From positions 3,100,001 through 3,164,000 of the forward strand of contig NC_008009.1 of the NCBI RefSeq assembly GCF_000014005.1: a stretch of 64,000 nucleotides of DNA, written 5' to 3'. Both the position numbers and the translations under genes were made by a program. The stretch's first letter is position 1; each line of letters begins with the position of its first letter. This document shows positions 28,976 to 37,663 of the stretch, piece after piece. The stretch comes from Candidatus Koribacter versatilis Ellin345 (GTDB lineage: Bacteria > Acidobacteriota > Terriglobia > Terriglobales > Acidobacteriaceae). The notes under the pieces are model-generated. The model had not been told where the DNA came from and made no database searches. It saw only the letters and a program-made list of their open reading frames with translations.

Positions 28976-30214
28976 TTAAAGCTTGCTACGCAGCAAACTG
29001 ATCACATCATCGGCGGTGATGACCCCTGTCAGCACTCCACTGTCATCGACGACCGGGAGCGTCAGCAGGTTGTATTTATCGAACAACTCCGCCACTTCCC
29101 TCTCATCCGCATCCGGATGGCACGAGATATGGCTGCCCTCACTCAGGTCCGACAGCGGCGCCGCCGAATTCGCCAAGACCAGCCTCGCCAGCGGAACGGA
29201 TCCAACGAGCTTCTCGTCTTTGTCCACCAGGTAAATCGTGCTCATGCTCTCCAGCGGCCCGTCGAAGTGCCGCAGCATCTCGATCGCATACGCCACCCGC
29301 GCCGTCGGCAGCAGGGCCATGTAGTCCGTGGTCATACGGCCGGCCGCCGTATCTTCCTCGAACTCCATCAGCTCTTCTACTTCCTGCCGCTCTTCCGGCT
29401 GCATCTCGCTCAAAATCTGCTCGGAGTGCTCCGCCGGCAACTCAGAGAGCAAGTCGGCCGCGGCATCGGGATCCATCTCCTCCACAATGTCGGCCGCATG
29501 CTCGGTATCGAGCGAGCTCAGAATGGAAGCCTGCAGCTTGGGATCGACCTCCTCCAGCGCCTCGGCCGCCACTTCTTCGTCGAGTGTCTGGAAGAGCGCC
29601 TCACGCTCCGCTGGCGCCAGTTCCTCGATAATGTCGGCCAAATCGGCGGGGTGGAGCTTCTCCAGCTTGTCGCCCGAAATCTTCAGCCGCACGCGCCGCG
29701 CCGGATCGGTTTCGATCAGGTCCACGAACTCCCAGGGAATCAGCTTCGACGAGAGCTTCCGCAGGAACGCATTCAGCGCCGCCCGCGGCACCAGCCCCTT
29801 CAGCAGCCGACGCGCCGCCCCGCGCGCCCCAATATCAACGCCACCGACCTTGAGGACGAACGGATCGCTCGCCTCGCCGATCAGCTCGACATCATTCACG
29901 CGCACCACTTTGCGCCCATTGGTGTCGATAATCTGCTGGTCGAGCAGGTCGCGCGAGAGCATCAGCATGCCCTCGGAGCTGCCCAACTCGGCAAACTCCG
30001 TCGCGGCAACGGTCGCCTTAATCCCGCCGTTGATCCCCGCAATTTGCGCCGACGCCATCAACCGCACGCCCGCGCGCGTCTTCAGCACCAAGGCCGCAAT
30101 CTTGCTCACATCCTGCTGCGGGACAATGGCCAGCTCGCGCACACGTCCGGCCTGCGCGCCCGTCGAGTCGTAGACGGCAGCGCCAATCAGGTCCGAAAGT
30201 GGATAGTTGGCCAT
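28976..30214 (-). CDS. PRC-barrel / MgtE N-domain / CBS-pair protein
   Basis: The 412-residue soluble protein has three parts. Residues 1-150 hold PRC-barrel-like beta segments (LIGAAVYDSTGAQAGRVREL, then IDTNGRKVVRVNDVEL). Residues about 170-285 are the helical MgtE N domain (LHPADLADIIEELAPAEREA and further amphipathic repeats ending AAGRMTTDYMAL). Residues 290-412 form a CBS pair. It lacks the MgtE channel helices, so it is the magnesium-sensing cytosolic part without a pore. It is encoded directly upstream of the NRAMP-like gene, and the likely role is metal-dependent gating or regulation of that transporter (inferred). Confidence 0.88.
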   Translation of the reverse strand: MANYPLSDLIGAAVYDSTGAQAGRVRELAIVPQQDVSKIAALVLKTRAGVRLMASAQIAGINGGIKATVAATEFAELGSSEGMLMLSRDLLDQQIIDTNGRKVVRVNDVELIGEASDPFVLKVGGVDIGARGAARRLLKGLVPRAALNAFLRKLSSKLIPWEFVDLIETDPARRVRLKISGDKLEKLHPADLADIIEELAPAEREALFQTLDEEVAAEALEEVDPKLQASILSSLDTEHAADIVEEMDPDAAADLLSELPAEHSEQILSEMQPEERQEVEELMEFEEDTAAGRMTTDYMALLPTARVAYAIEMLRHFDGPLESMSTIYLVDKDEKLVGSVPLARLVLANSAAPLSDLSEGSHISCHPDADEREVAELFDKYNLLTLPVVDDSGVLTGVITADDVISLLRSKL

Positions 30215-30327
30215 TTAGAAGTTCTCTCTTTGCAGCATAACCCTAAGATGAAAATTTGGGGTGCGCGAAAATGCAGATTGGATGAACTTCCGTTACCGGA
30301 TAGGGTTCGCGGGGGATGCTAGCGTGC

Positions 30328-30813
30328 TCAGTTCGTGCACGCCCCGTGCAACTCAAGCACGAACTCCGATTCGCCCCAGCGCCGGTCTTTGGGGAACGAT
30401 CTCTTAATCAGGCTCGGACACGGCCGCGAGTAAATAACACCCGAACAGTCCGCACGAGCGAATTTGACCCCCCACAACTCACCGCCCGGATCCACAACTG
30501 CCACGTCGTTAACCGGGCTGGTGACGGAAAAACCGAGGCGCTGAAGCTTCAGAGGCAGGTCCGTTCTCGCGAATTCGACGTCATCAAATGGAACTCGATG
30601 GTGGAAGACGTACGAATGGTCGGCAAAAAACTGGACCGGTGCGTCCTCTCCATAGTTGCTGTGGGAGTTGCGATTCACGTCCATGCCGACATACACGAAT
30701 CCTTCGAAAACCGTTACGAACCCGCCATCTGCGGGAACTGTATGGACTCTGCAGGAACATTGCAGCAAAACCCCGCAAACGATCAGCACAACTAGACCAT
30801 GCGTTTTTTTCAT
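30328..30813 (-). CDS. Hypothetical lipoprotein-like protein
   Basis: Starting at ATG 30813 the 161-residue product has a signal-like segment (MKKTHGLVVLIVCGVLLQCSC) that ends in a Cys pair, suggesting a lipoprotein although the lipobox is imperfect. The mature part has beta-type segments (GGFVTVFEGFVYVGMDV, SYVFHHRVPFDDVEF). No family is recognised. It stands alone on the minus strand. Confidence 0.65.
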   Translation of the reverse strand: MKKTHGLVVLIVCGVLLQCSCRVHTVPADGGFVTVFEGFVYVGMDVNRNSHSNYGEDAPVQFFADHSYVFHHRVPFDDVEFARTDLPLKLQRLGFSVTSPVNDVAVVDPGGELWGVKFARADCSGVIYSRPCPSLIKRSFPKDRRWGESEFVLELHGACTN

Positions 30814-30882
30814 GTACCAACATCCATTGCCGGCCCTCACCCTAGCGACTATTGCCTTAGGCGAATAGCTGGGCAGCGGGGT

Positions 30883-31047
30883 CTACGAGATGTATCTGAC
30901 CAGTTCAACAGCTCCCACCACGGCCAACAGGATTGCCCCAAACCAGATCAGAAACTGCGAACCGGCTAACAGGCCAAAAGTTACGAACACGACCGCGAGG
31001 ATTGCGGCCACTTTGCTTGAAAAACGTTTGTCGCCTCTCAATGACAA
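30883..31047 (-). CDS. Small two-helix membrane protein
   Basis: A start at TTG 31047 gives 54 residues with a basic N-terminus (LSLRGDKRFSSK) and two hydrophobic helices (AAILAVVFVTFGLLAG and LIWFGAILLAVVGAVELV). The pattern resembles small inner-membrane proteins of unknown role. It lies 16 bp after the next hypothetical membrane-protein gene on the same strand and is probably co-transcribed with it. Confidence 0.45.
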   Translation of the reverse strand: MSLRGDKRFSSKVAAILAVVFVTFGLLAGSQFLIWFGAILLAVVGAVELVRYIS

Positions 31048-31063
31048 AATCGGCCCTCGTCGA

Positions 31064-31819
31064 TCACTGCACGTAGGCTTGGGGAACCTTGCCCGAAAGG
31101 TCCACGTCCCGAAACGACGTCGTCTTCCCACGAGCCATTACGTCAACATTCCAGTTTCCGGACGCCTCGGGGTGGAAGACGATCTCGCTCAATCCGCGTA
31201 CTCGGCATTCGACCAGCTTCGTGCTGCCTTTCTTAAACCGGGCAACGAGCCAACCCGTTCCAAGGTTGTACAGACGATAAGTCCAGTAGCCCCTCCAGAA
31301 GTTTCCCGTCGAGAATTCGAGAACGTCAGGCTCGGAGCGCCTTGCGACTCGCTGAATCAGAGCGTCCACCTGCTCGCGTTCTTCACGCCAGGAATCTCCG
31401 TTGACCACCGCATAACGATGAGCCGTAACGACGATCGCACAGCCCCAATACAAAAACATCAGGCTCAGACCGCTGCCGTAGAACCAATCCATCGGCCTCT
31501 TGTGCGCTTCCTGATACTGCCACAGAATCCCACTTGCTCCGAACACCAGGCACAGCGCTGCCACGACATAAAGTTTGTACCGCCACTCTGTCCAAAGGGC
31601 GACCAATGCGAGCAAAGCGGAAGCGGACACTATGCCTATCAAAACGGTCTCGAGACGCGATGCCTCACTGGAGACAGTAAGCAGAATGCAGATTGGCACC
31701 ACAAAGAGCAATGGGGTACGCGCTCGCGAAAGCCACGACACAGTCGACAATACTTTGGCTACTGCGTCCAGCCGCTCAACGCGCAGATTCTGTTTCTCAA
31801 GCTCCATCTCGACCAGCAC
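31064..31819 (-). CDS. Hypothetical membrane protein, 251 aa
   Basis: About four transmembrane helices occupy residues 33-150 (for example LLFVVPICILLTV and LYVVAALCLVFGASGIL). A soluble C-terminal domain of about 100 residues follows, rich in Trp, Arg and Gly (FWRGYWTYRLYNLGTGWLVA). An N-terminal charged helix precedes the membrane part. No family is recognised. It is upstream of the two-helix protein. Confidence 0.68.
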   Translation of the reverse strand: MLVEMELEKQNLRVERLDAVAKVLSTVSWLSRARTPLLFVVPICILLTVSSEASRLETVLIGIVSASALLALVALWTEWRYKLYVVAALCLVFGASGILWQYQEAHKRPMDWFYGSGLSLMFLYWGCAIVVTAHRYAVVNGDSWREEREQVDALIQRVARRSEPDVLEFSTGNFWRGYWTYRLYNLGTGWLVARFKKGSTKLVECRVRGLSEIVFHPEASGNWNVDVMARGKTTSFRDVDLSGKVPQAYVQ

Positions 31820-31905
31820 TCTACGTCATTTCAAATCGAAGTTCCACGTCTGTTAACGGGTCGATCCTCGTCGCATCGCAAATTGGAACTGCCGATCCAT
31901 CCGCT

Positions 31906-33567
31906 CTACAACTCCCCCGCCTTAGCCTTCCCCGCAATCCGTTCTGCCGCCCGATAAGCCAGCGCCTGGATCGTCGCCGTTGGTTGCTGTCGTCCTGAGG
32001 TCACGAAGTTGCTTCCGTCCACGATGAACAGGTTCGGCACATCGTGGGCGTGGCCGAAGGGATCCACGACTGATTTTTTCGGGTCGCGTCCCATGCGGCA
32101 AGTTCCAATCAGGTGCCGAGACGGCATCAGGTTCGGCTGCGCCGGTTCCACCGGGAACGACCATACTTTCTGTGCTCCCGCTACCTGCAAAATCTCGCGT
32201 TCCCTTTCGACGAGCCACTTCATGTTCGCGATATCATCCGGATGCCAGTCGAAGGTGATGCGCACCGCCGGCAATCCCCATGCATCTTTCATCTGCGGGT
32301 CGAGCGAGACACTGTTCGTTTCGCGCGGCAGCGAAGTGGCATGCGCGAGCAGAGTCATGGTACGCGTGAAGTACTTGCCAACCGTTTTCTTGAATTCCAG
32401 TCCCCAGGTCGGAGCATCGTCCGGCAGCCCGGTAAGCGCGAAGGTGATGGGATAGAAATCGAAGCGCGCGTCGATGCCTCCGCCGCCGTAAAAGCCTCGC
32501 TTTCGATCGGCATCGTAGTAATCGTGAATCACGCGCGTGACCTGCACGCTCTTGAATTCGTTCAGCGGGTGTTCAAACAGCCCGCTCGATTCCGTGCCGT
32601 TGTCCCACATCAGGTTCTTGCCCACCAGCCCGCTTGAATTCGCGAGCCCCTGCGGGAACCGGTTCGACTTCGACATCAGCAGCAGCTTCGCCGACTCCAC
32701 ACCGTTGGCGCAAAGCACCACCGCCTTGGCGCGCTGCAGCACCTCTTGCTTCTGCGCGTCGAAATAGATCACCCCGGTTACGCGGCCGGAGGCGTCGGTT
32801 TCCAACTTGCGCACGTAGGAATTGGGGCGGATCTCGCAGCGTCCGCTCTTCTCCGCAATCGGAATGACGCTGACCAGCGTGCTCGACTTCGCTTTCATCT
32901 CGCAGCCAAAGAGTTCACACATGCCGCAGTGCACGCACGCGCCGCTTCCGCGATACGGCTGCGAGAGTACCGCCACCGGCGCAGGATACGGATGCAGCCC
33001 CATCTTCTTCGTCGCCCGCTCGAACAGCACACCCGAGGACTTGACCGGCATCGGCGGCAGCGGATACGGCTTCGACCGCGGCGCCTCGAACGGGTTCGCC
33101 CCACCCAGGCCCGAGATGCCCAGCTCCTCTTCCGCCTTGGTGTAATAGGGTTCCAGGTCGCCGTAGCGAATCGGCCAGTCGTCGAACGTCGAGCCTTGCA
33201 CCTCGCCCCAAAGACTGCGCTCGTGGAAATCGCTCTCATGCAGACGCCAGTAATTCGCCGTGAAGTGTACCGACCCGCCGCCCACCTGCCGCCCGTATTC
33301 AATGGCCTTGAACGGCTTCGCAACCTCGGCTTCGGTCTTGCGATAGGTGATGGGCTGGATCTTCGTATCGTTGGTCAGTTTCTTCTGGATGGCGAACTTG
33401 ATCTCGTCGTGTCCGAAGTCCTCCTCGCTCAGATACGGCCCCTGCTCCAGCACCACCAGGCTGAAGCCCGCGACGGCCAGCTCCTTCGCCATAACACCGC
33501 CGGCCGCTCCCGCGCCTACCACGATGAAGTCAACGGTTTCAGAGTTTCGAAACTGTGGTCCCTTCAC
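31906..33567 (-). CDS. GMC oxidoreductase, gluconate 2-dehydrogenase large-subunit type
   Basis: The 553-residue flavoprotein begins with the FAD-binding motif DFIVVGAGAAGGVMAKELAV and contains EYGRQVGGGSVHFTANYW, where FAD is often attached. The C-terminal GMC region is intact (HLIGTCRMG and NLFIVDGSNFVTSGRQQPTA). An N-C-x2-C pattern (CVHCGMCELFGC) in the middle is typical of membrane-bound sugar-acid dehydrogenases. It starts in a 4-bp overlap with the subunit 3 gene, so the two form a complex. The usual cytochrome c subunit is not encoded next to them. Confidence 0.9.
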   Translation of the reverse strand: MKGPQFRNSETVDFIVVGAGAAGGVMAKELAVAGFSLVVLEQGPYLSEEDFGHDEIKFAIQKKLTNDTKIQPITYRKTEAEVAKPFKAIEYGRQVGGGSVHFTANYWRLHESDFHERSLWGEVQGSTFDDWPIRYGDLEPYYTKAEEELGISGLGGANPFEAPRSKPYPLPPMPVKSSGVLFERATKKMGLHPYPAPVAVLSQPYRGSGACVHCGMCELFGCEMKAKSSTLVSVIPIAEKSGRCEIRPNSYVRKLETDASGRVTGVIYFDAQKQEVLQRAKAVVLCANGVESAKLLLMSKSNRFPQGLANSSGLVGKNLMWDNGTESSGLFEHPLNEFKSVQVTRVIHDYYDADRKRGFYGGGGIDARFDFYPITFALTGLPDDAPTWGLEFKKTVGKYFTRTMTLLAHATSLPRETNSVSLDPQMKDAWGLPAVRITFDWHPDDIANMKWLVEREREILQVAGAQKVWSFPVEPAQPNLMPSRHLIGTCRMGRDPKKSVVDPFGHAHDVPNLFIVDGSNFVTSGRQQPTATIQALAYRAAERIAGKAKAGEL

Positions 33568-34112
33568 TTGGCCTCCGCGTCGTAATAGCCGAATGGAGGT
33601 TCGAAGAATCCAGCGTCATCGAAACCGATGTATTTCCACCCCACGCTCTTCCGGTTCCCACCGTATTCCGGGCTTCCGAGCCACGCCATCACGGTGAGCG
33701 TCTTGAGCAGTCCGAAGAAGTCAGTCTTCTCGATCGCACGCAGCAGTTGCAGCTGTTGCTCTTTCGTCAGTGCAGCAAACGACGTTGAACCGGGAAACAT
33801 CTGTAGCCGCCGTTTGGATAGCTCCGCCATTCCCGAGCGAAAATCCGTCGCCTGACCGGCAGCGAAAGTCGTAAGCGCGCGGTCGAAGAAATACACCGCT
33901 CCCGCTTCGGTCGCCCCCGGGCCATCGTCTGAGGGAACGATCTGCGCCGCGATGGCGGTCACATCACCAGCTGTCGCGGCATCAAGGAAACCGAGCGAGG
34001 CAGATTCAGGGTTCGCAACCGCAAGGTGCGCATGTTGCTGCGCGGACGCGACCGCCGCCCACCCCGCCACGCTAAGGGAGCCCAGTAGCCATTCACGGCG
34101 AGTGATTGTCAT
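33564..34112 (-). CDS. Gluconate 2-dehydrogenase subunit 3 family protein
   Basis: Starting at ATG 34112, the 182-residue protein has a Tat-like signal (TRREWLLGSLSVAGWAAVASAQ). The mature domain fits the small subunit of gluconate dehydrogenase (ATAGDVTAIAAQIVPSDDGP, GAVYFFDRAL, YYDAEAK end). It would help export and anchor the folded flavoprotein encoded by the next gene. An ATG 42 bp upstream is in frame but would bury the twin-arginine region. Confidence 0.87.
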   Translation of the reverse strand: MTITRREWLLGSLSVAGWAAVASAQQHAHLAVANPESASLGFLDAATAGDVTAIAAQIVPSDDGPGATEAGAVYFFDRALTTFAAGQATDFRSGMAELSKRRLQMFPGSTSFAALTKEQQLQLLRAIEKTDFFGLLKTLTVMAWLGSPEYGGNRKSVGWKYIGFDDAGFFEPPFGYYDAEAK

Positions 34113-34240
34113 CGGAGTCCCCGCATCTTGCCCGACGGGCGCGCGACTATGCAACCAAAATATCTCTTACTCTCCCCCTTCAATACGTAAGTTCAATAGA
34201 CACTGCCACGATCTCAGCTACCCTAAGCGCAGGGGTTGCC

Positions 34241-35986
34241 ATGCCTTCTCTCATCTCCGTCAATGTCGGACTTCCGCGCGATGTCGAGTGGCAGGGCAAC
34301 ATCGTCCATACCGCGATCTGGAAGAAGCCGGTATCCGGCAAGGTGCTGGCGCGCCGTCTCAACCTCGCGGGCGACGGCCAAGGCGATCTCGCCGGCCATG
34401 GAGGTGAGCATCGCGCCGTCATGGTCTACCAGCTCGACTCCTATCGCTACTGGCAGGAGCAACTTCACCGCGACGCCTTCGAGTACGGCCAGTTCGGCGA
34501 GAACTTCACCGTCGATGGCCTGCCCGACACCGAGGTCTGCATAGGCGACCGCTATCGCATCGGCTCCGCGCTCTTCGAAGTCACTCAGCCGCGCGTCACC
34601 TGCTATCGAGTCGGCATACGCATGAACGAGCCGCAGATGGCGGCACTCCTCGTCTCCCACAAGCGTCCCGGCTTCTACCTGCGCGTGATCGAAGAAGGCG
34701 AAGTCTCCGCTGGCGATGCGATCGTCAAAGTCGCCGACGGCCCCGAGCACGTCACTGTTGCCGACATCGATGCCCTGCTCTATCTCCCGGGCCACTCGCG
34801 TGAAGTGTTGAAACGCGCACTACAGGTACCTGCGCTCAGCAATGGCTGGAAGTCATCGCTCGAAGCGATGCTGAACTCAGACCAGCCGAATGGAAGCGCC
34901 GGCCTGATAACGGTTGCGCCGCCTCCGGCGTGGCGGGGCTTTCGTCCCCTGCGCGTCGCGGAGGTCCATCGCGAAACCGCCGACGTCCTCTCCTTCGTTC
35001 TCGCATCGCCCGATGGAGAGCCCTTGCCAGTGCCCCTCGCGGGCCAATTCCTTATTTTCAAACTTGAGCCGGGAGCGCATTCCGCGCCCATCCTCCGCAA
35101 CTATTCCATCTCCAGCGCAAATGGCGAGGGCACGTATCGAGTCAGCGTCAAACGCGATTCGGGCGACGGCAGCCGCTACTTCCACGACCACATTCACGCC
35201 GGCGATGTCATCCAGGTCGGCGCTCCTCGCGGCACCTTCACCCTCGCGCACGATGAGAAACCCATCGTCCTGTTAAGCGCAGGCATCGGCGCCACCCCAG
35301 TACTCTCCATGCTCTACTCCCTCGTAGCCACCGATACCGCGCGGGAAATCTGGTGGTGTTATGGCGCGCGCAATAGCCAGGAGCATCCCTTCGCCTCGGA
35401 AGTTCACGCACTCTTAAGCAAGCTGCCGAACAGCCACTCCATCGTTGCCTACAGCAAGCCCCTCGAAACCGACCGCCCCGGCACCGACTACAACGATCAC
35501 GGCCATCTCGATCGTTCGCTATTGGAAGCGCATCACGTCCCCAAACTCGCGGATTTCTATCTCTGTGGTCCATCCGCTTTCATGGCGCAGATCACCGCAA
35601 CCCTCCAGGCCTGGGGAGTGCCCTCCGACTGCATTCATTCGGAGATCTTTGGCACCGTGGGCGCCATCACTCCCGGCATCGCCGCCACCACGCTGCCGCC
35701 GCCGCATCCACCATCTGGCGCCATCGGAACAGGCCACATCGTCGCGTTCACGCGCAGCGGACTCACCGTTCCGTGGAACGAAAAATACAAAAGCCTTCTT
35801 GAATTCGCCGAAGCCTGCGCGGTTCCCGTTCGCTGGTCGTGCCGCACCGGCGTCTGCCACATGTGCGAGTCCGGCCTCATCGCCGGAACCGTGAAGTACG
35901 CACCCGACCCTCTCGATCCTCCCGCGGATGGCAACATCCTGCTCTGCTGCTCCACACCACTCTCAGAAATCGAACTCGATCTCTGA
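34241..35986 (+). CDS. MOSC - ferredoxin reductase - 2Fe-2S ferredoxin fusion
   Basis: The 581-residue protein joins three modules. Residues 1-165 are a YiiM-type MOSC domain, with the conserved Cys121 in TQPRVTCYRVG, followed by a short helical segment to about 210. Residues about 225-465 are an FAD/NAD(P)-binding reductase of the FNR family (RNYSISSANGEGTYRVSVKR, LLSAGIGATPVLSML). The C-terminus is a plant-type ferredoxin with Cys534, Cys539, Cys542 and a CC pair at 569-570. MOSC domains use molybdenum cofactor to reduce N-hydroxylated compounds; this polypeptide could pass electrons from NAD(P)H through FAD and 2Fe-2S to the MOSC site. The start is ATG 34241. It is divergent from the gluconate-dehydrogenase pair. 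Confidence 0.9.
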   Translation: MPSLISVNVGLPRDVEWQGNIVHTAIWKKPVSGKVLARRLNLAGDGQGDLAGHGGEHRAVMVYQLDSYRYWQEQLHRDAFEYGQFGENFTVDGLPDTEVCIGDRYRIGSALFEVTQPRVTCYRVGIRMNEPQMAALLVSHKRPGFYLRVIEEGEVSAGDAIVKVADGPEHVTVADIDALLYLPGHSREVLKRALQVPALSNGWKSSLEAMLNSDQPNGSAGLITVAPPPAWRGFRPLRVAEVHRETADVLSFVLASPDGEPLPVPLAGQFLIFKLEPGAHSAPILRNYSISSANGEGTYRVSVKRDSGDGSRYFHDHIHAGDVIQVGAPRGTFTLAHDEKPIVLLSAGIGATPVLSMLYSLVATDTAREIWWCYGARNSQEHPFASEVHALLSKLPNSHSIVAYSKPLETDRPGTDYNDHGHLDRSLLEAHHVPKLADFYLCGPSAFMAQITATLQAWGVPSDCIHSEIFGTVGAITPGIAATTLPPPHPPSGAIGTGHIVAFTRSGLTVPWNEKYKSLLEFAEACAVPVRWSCRTGVCHMCESGLIAGTVKYAPDPLDPPADGNILLCCSTPLSEIELDL

Positions 35987-36020
35987 CCCGCCCGTCATCC
36001 GCGCAACCCAAGGAGCTTTT

Positions 36021-36962
36021 ATGATCGCCCCTGATTTCCAGAACACCAGAATTCCGCTCCACCACGGCGCCGGACATATCCCGGCACTCGGCTTCGGCAC
36101 CCTGATCGCCGACCCAGCACTGACCATCACAGCCACGCGAGACGCGCTCGCCGCCGGCTTCCGCCACTTCGATTGTGCGGAACGCTACCGCAACGAGCGT
36201 GAAGTCGGCGAAGCCTTACGTGCAGGACGCGCCGCCGGAAACATTGCTCGCGAGGAAATCTTCGTCACCACCAAGCTGTGGAACACCAACCATCGACCCG
36301 AGCGCGTCGAACCAGCGTTCGAAGCAAGCCTCGACCGCCTCGGGCTCGACTACCTTGATCTTTATCTCATCCACACGCCGTTTGCCTTCCAACCCGGAGA
36401 CGAGCAGGATCCGCGCGATCAAAATGGCAGCGTGATTTACGACGAAGGCGTAACCCTGCGCGAAACCTGGAGTGCACTCGAAAACCTCGTAGACCGCGGC
36501 CGCTGTCGCGCCATCGGACTCTCTGACATCTCGATGGACCGCCTCGCGCCCATCTACGAAGCGGCGCGCATCAAGCCCGCCGTGGTGCAGGTCGAATCGC
36601 ACCCGTATCTACCGGAAACCGAACTGCTGGAATTCTGCAAGCGGAACGGCATCGTCCTGCTCGCCTTCGCCCCACTCGGTCACGGAATGCGCCCGGGGCT
36701 GCTCGAAGATCCCGTGATCACATCCGTCTCCGAACGCGTGGGGAAAACCGCGGCGCAAGTGCTCCTCTCATGGGCGGTGCAGCGCGGAACTGCATTACTC
36801 ACCACACCCAGATCCGCAGCGCGCGCAAAAGAAAACTTCGACATCTCCCCGCTACCCGAGGAAGCCTTCAACGAGATCAATCGCATTCAAACCCGGCAGA
36901 GGCTGAACCCGGTGGTGAGCACCGGCGTGCCCGGTTTCATTCCCCGACCGGAGTCGGCATGA
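36021..36962 (+). CDS. Aldo/keto reductase
   Basis: The 313-residue NADPH-dependent enzyme has the AKR catalytic tetrad positions: Asp in HFDCAERY, Tyr in the same motif, Lys in VTTKLW and His in LYLIHTP. The barrel ends with AQVLLSWAVQRG and the NADP-binding TTPRSAARAKENF. It is of usual length. The start is ATG 36021 with AAGGAG upstream. It lies 34 bp after the MOSC fusion gene and is probably co-transcribed. The physiological carbonyl substrate is unknown. Confidence 0.9.
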   Translation: MIAPDFQNTRIPLHHGAGHIPALGFGTLIADPALTITATRDALAAGFRHFDCAERYRNEREVGEALRAGRAAGNIAREEIFVTTKLWNTNHRPERVEPAFEASLDRLGLDYLDLYLIHTPFAFQPGDEQDPRDQNGSVIYDEGVTLRETWSALENLVDRGRCRAIGLSDISMDRLAPIYEAARIKPAVVQVESHPYLPETELLEFCKRNGIVLLAFAPLGHGMRPGLLEDPVITSVSERVGKTAAQVLLSWAVQRGTALLTTPRSAARAKENFDISPLPEEAFNEINRIQTRQRLNPVVSTGVPGFIPRPESA

Positions 36963-36971
36963 ACTGCTAGC

Positions 36972-37559
36972 CTACTTCTCCACAAACACCAATTGCCCAT
37001 GCTCCACCCGCATGTCCGCAATAAACTCCGGCAACTTAAGTCTTTCTTTCTGTTGCGGCTCCGCCAGTCTCTGCTGCAACCGCGGGTTAATCATCGACAC
37101 CGGCACATCCAGGTTTCCGATCTTGGCGCTGGTCAGCTCGAGGTTCGCGTAGCCATCTTTCGCTGAGAGGTGCGCCTTCATCGTGATGTAAATGTCTTTC
37201 CCATAGCGCGGCACGATGAACTGCCCCACCGCCTCATCGCCAATAAAATTCACGCCGACGATTTTGACCTCCGCATCCTCGGCGCGCCCGGTGCCCATCA
37301 CGGTCTCGGCGTTGGCGGTCATGTCCTGAATGCCGGCGTTCACCTCTTCGGCCGTGAAGCTCTCAGTCTGCCCGTGCACACCCTCTTGCTTGGCTGCTTC
37401 CAGGTGTTCGAGTTTCTGCTCGAACTGGCCGGCCAGTTGTTTCTGCAATCCACCGCCAATTCGTGGCGATGGCCGTTTTGGGGTGCTCAGCATTAGCACC
37501 ATTACCAGCACCAGTCCCACCAGGATGAACCACCGCGTCACGTTCCAGAATTTTTTCAT
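36972..37559 (-). CDS. Hypothetical membrane-anchored protein, 195 aa
   Basis: One N-terminal transmembrane segment (RWFILVGLVLVMVLML) is followed by an extracytoplasmic domain. The domain has a charged helix (QFEQKLEHLEAAKQEG) and then beta-type strands (DIYITMKAHLSAKDGYANLE, NLDVPVSMINPRLQQRL). It has no recognised family, although the layout resembles small lipid-binding or scaffold proteins. It is convergent with the aldo/keto reductase gene, 9 bp apart. Confidence 0.7.
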   Translation of the reverse strand: MKKFWNVTRWFILVGLVLVMVLMLSTPKRPSPRIGGGLQKQLAGQFEQKLEHLEAAKQEGVHGQTESFTAEEVNAGIQDMTANAETVMGTGRAEDAEVKIVGVNFIGDEAVGQFIVPRYGKDIYITMKAHLSAKDGYANLELTSAKIGNLDVPVSMINPRLQQRLAEPQQKERLKLPEFIADMRVEHGQLVFVEK

Positions 37560-37663
37560 CCCCTACCTTCGTATTGGGTCAGACATCCGGCAGCCACTTA
37601 CGCCAATCTAACCAATTGCCGTCCCATGCTGTCGGGCGGACTTCCCTTGCCTACAGAGGTCCC

